Assembly (NCBI GenBank): GCA_900770805.1
Contig: CAAGLP010000009.1
Coordinates: 1 to 7,120, forward strand
Origin: an uncultured Paraprevotella sp.
Lineage (GTDB): Bacteria; Bacteroidota; Bacteroidia; Bacteroidales; Bacteroidaceae
Direction of reading: 5' to 3'
DNA length: 7,120 bases
The translations under genes were made by a program, and so were the position numbers. The notes under the pieces are model-generated. The model saw only the letters and a program-made list of their open reading frames with translations, was not told where the DNA came from and searched no databases. The number at the start of each line of letters is the position of its first letter. The stretch's first letter is position 1. Below, in pieces: positions 6,203 through 7,120 of the stretch.

Positions 6203-7106
6203 TCAGAATAGACGTTCAAGATCCACACTGATTCCTGCCATAAGGTTAATACCCAAAGTAACGGGAGAATTGAAATAGTAAACCTTGGGGGCATAGTTAA
6301 AGACATTGTCCAATGCAATATTCAGGCTGACGGCCTCACCCAATCGATTCTGCAACTGGAGTTTCCAGATGGTATAAGCGGGATTATGCACCTGTCGAGT
6401 GGCAAAGGGATAATCCATCTGCATCGTTTCATAATCCACGGACGAGAGTACACGACCCAGTACGGAGAATGTAGTGCCATAGAAAGAGGTCCATTGCTTG
6501 TCCCAATCAAGGCGAAGATTAAACGAGTGAGGACGGGCTGGACAATATGGTGTCATTCCTCCTTGTGAGAGCCATTCGCGTGTAAAGACATAGTTGGCAC
6601 GAGCCTTTAAACGATGACCGCCATCCAATGTCCAACGAGCTTGGGCAAGAAAGTCAATGCCAAGCACCTGCGCGCTGGGCATATTCATATATTGGATGTA
6701 GTATTCGCCCATAGTGCCCTGTTGTGGTGCGGTGGAGGTTATTCTATCTGTGATATCGTTGTATGACACGGAAGCAGAGAGACTGTAGTTCTTCCAAGCA
6801 TATTCAGCAGACAGGTTGATATTGTGCGAACGCTCGGCCATGAGGTTCTCATTACCTTTTATATATATATCGCCCACCATATTGAAGTAGGAATACTTCT
6901 CCTTGAGCGTAGGGGCACGAAAGCCACCTGCATAACCGGCACGTAGAGTCAGTGCATCAATTTTGTAGCATAGTGCCAGTTTGCCTGTCAATTGCGATGA
7001 GGCCTTACCATCAGACAAATAGTCCCAACGCAAGGCACCAATCACCTCCCAACGCTTGCCAAGGAAGCAATCGTACTGGGCAAAGATGTCGCCCGTGTGT
7101 TGCACC
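6203..7106 (-). CDS. TonB-dependent outer-membrane receptor, C-terminal part (5'-truncated)
   Basis: About 301 residues of the 22-strand beta-barrel of a TonB-dependent receptor, which takes up iron chelates, heme, cobalamin or similar ligands using TonB/proton-motive force. Visible are alternating barrel strands, A-G-Y-A-G-G-F-R-A-P-T-L-K-E-K-Y (about 56-71 of the fragment), G-N-E-N-L-x-A-E-R-S-H-N-I-N-L-S-A-E-Y (84-102), D-N-V-F-N-Y (266-271), and a terminal Phe (L-E-R-L-F), the usual C-terminal aromatic signal for outer-membrane insertion. The G-F-R-A-P-T-L-K-E form resembles BtuB/HmuR-like receptors rather than SusC-type ones, but the ligand cannot be told. The plug domain, signal peptide and TonB box are missing. 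The GTG at 7103-7105 is an internal valine, not a start. Codons beyond 7106 would come from adapter sequence and are not real protein. The stop is TGA at 6205-6203. Confidence 0.9.
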
Positions 7107-7120
7107 AGATCGGAAGAGCA
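7107..7120 (+). other. Illumina TruSeq adapter remnant at the contig end
   Basis: The last 14 bases, AGATCGGAAGAGCA, equal the first 14 bases of the standard Illumina TruSeq adapter and end exactly at the window edge. By chance an exact 14-mer would occur in a window of this size roughly once in tens of thousands of cases. It is a sequencing artefact and not part of the genome. It keeps the minus-strand receptor frame open (C-S-S-D-L), which could mislead gene callers. Confidence 0.93.

Noticed and set aside
6860..6870. TATATATATAT run in the receptor gene
   Set aside because: It encodes a plausible strand segment (D-I-Y-I-K) in frame and is too short to argue for a slippage switch.

Overview
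The window looks like a chromosomal segment from the Bacteroidales, possibly Prevotellaceae. The evidence is Bacteroidetes-type protein sequences (short LysA, stand-alone lysine-type aspartokinase, DUF368 transporter, TonB-dependent receptor), no convincing Shine-Dalgarno sequence before most starts, and A/T-rich leaders. The last 14 bases are an exact Illumina adapter start, so the window ends at the edge of an assembled contig, probably a draft or metagenomic assembly. The genus is inferred, not proven.

Positions 1-5594 form one plus-strand run. It starts with the 3' part of hisIE (histidine biosynthesis). After 66 bp comes an FtsE-type ABC ATPase, then after 25 bp lysC (aspartokinase). A 72-bp gap with an imperfect hairpin leads to lysA (diaminopimelate decarboxylase). 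The stop of lysA overlaps (ATGA) the start of a reduced GT2-like protein that has lost its DXD motif. After 27 bp comes a DUF368/PopT-type undecaprenyl-phosphate translocase gene. Most of these genes touch peptidoglycan or envelope building: aspartate-to-DAP/lysine supply, recycling of the lipid carrier, and FtsEX control of septal hydrolysis.

Positions 5595-5764 separate convergent genes. They hold a perfect 14-bp-stem hairpin and an array of 15-bp palindromes at an exact 23-bp period, whose last copy runs into the end of the next gene. I consider this array the least explained element here.

Positions 5765-7106 lie on the minus strand. A TonB-dependent outer-membrane receptor (C-terminal 300 or so residues) is followed 33 bp later by a small cysteine-rich YgbA-family ('nitrous oxide-stimulated promoter') protein. 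The two are probably co-transcribed, and their promoter lies outside the window.

No RNA gene, CRISPR, insertion sequence, phage or defence gene is visible. Apart from the palindrome array, the degenerate glycosyltransferase and the receptor/YgbA pair, this is an ordinary core-genome region.
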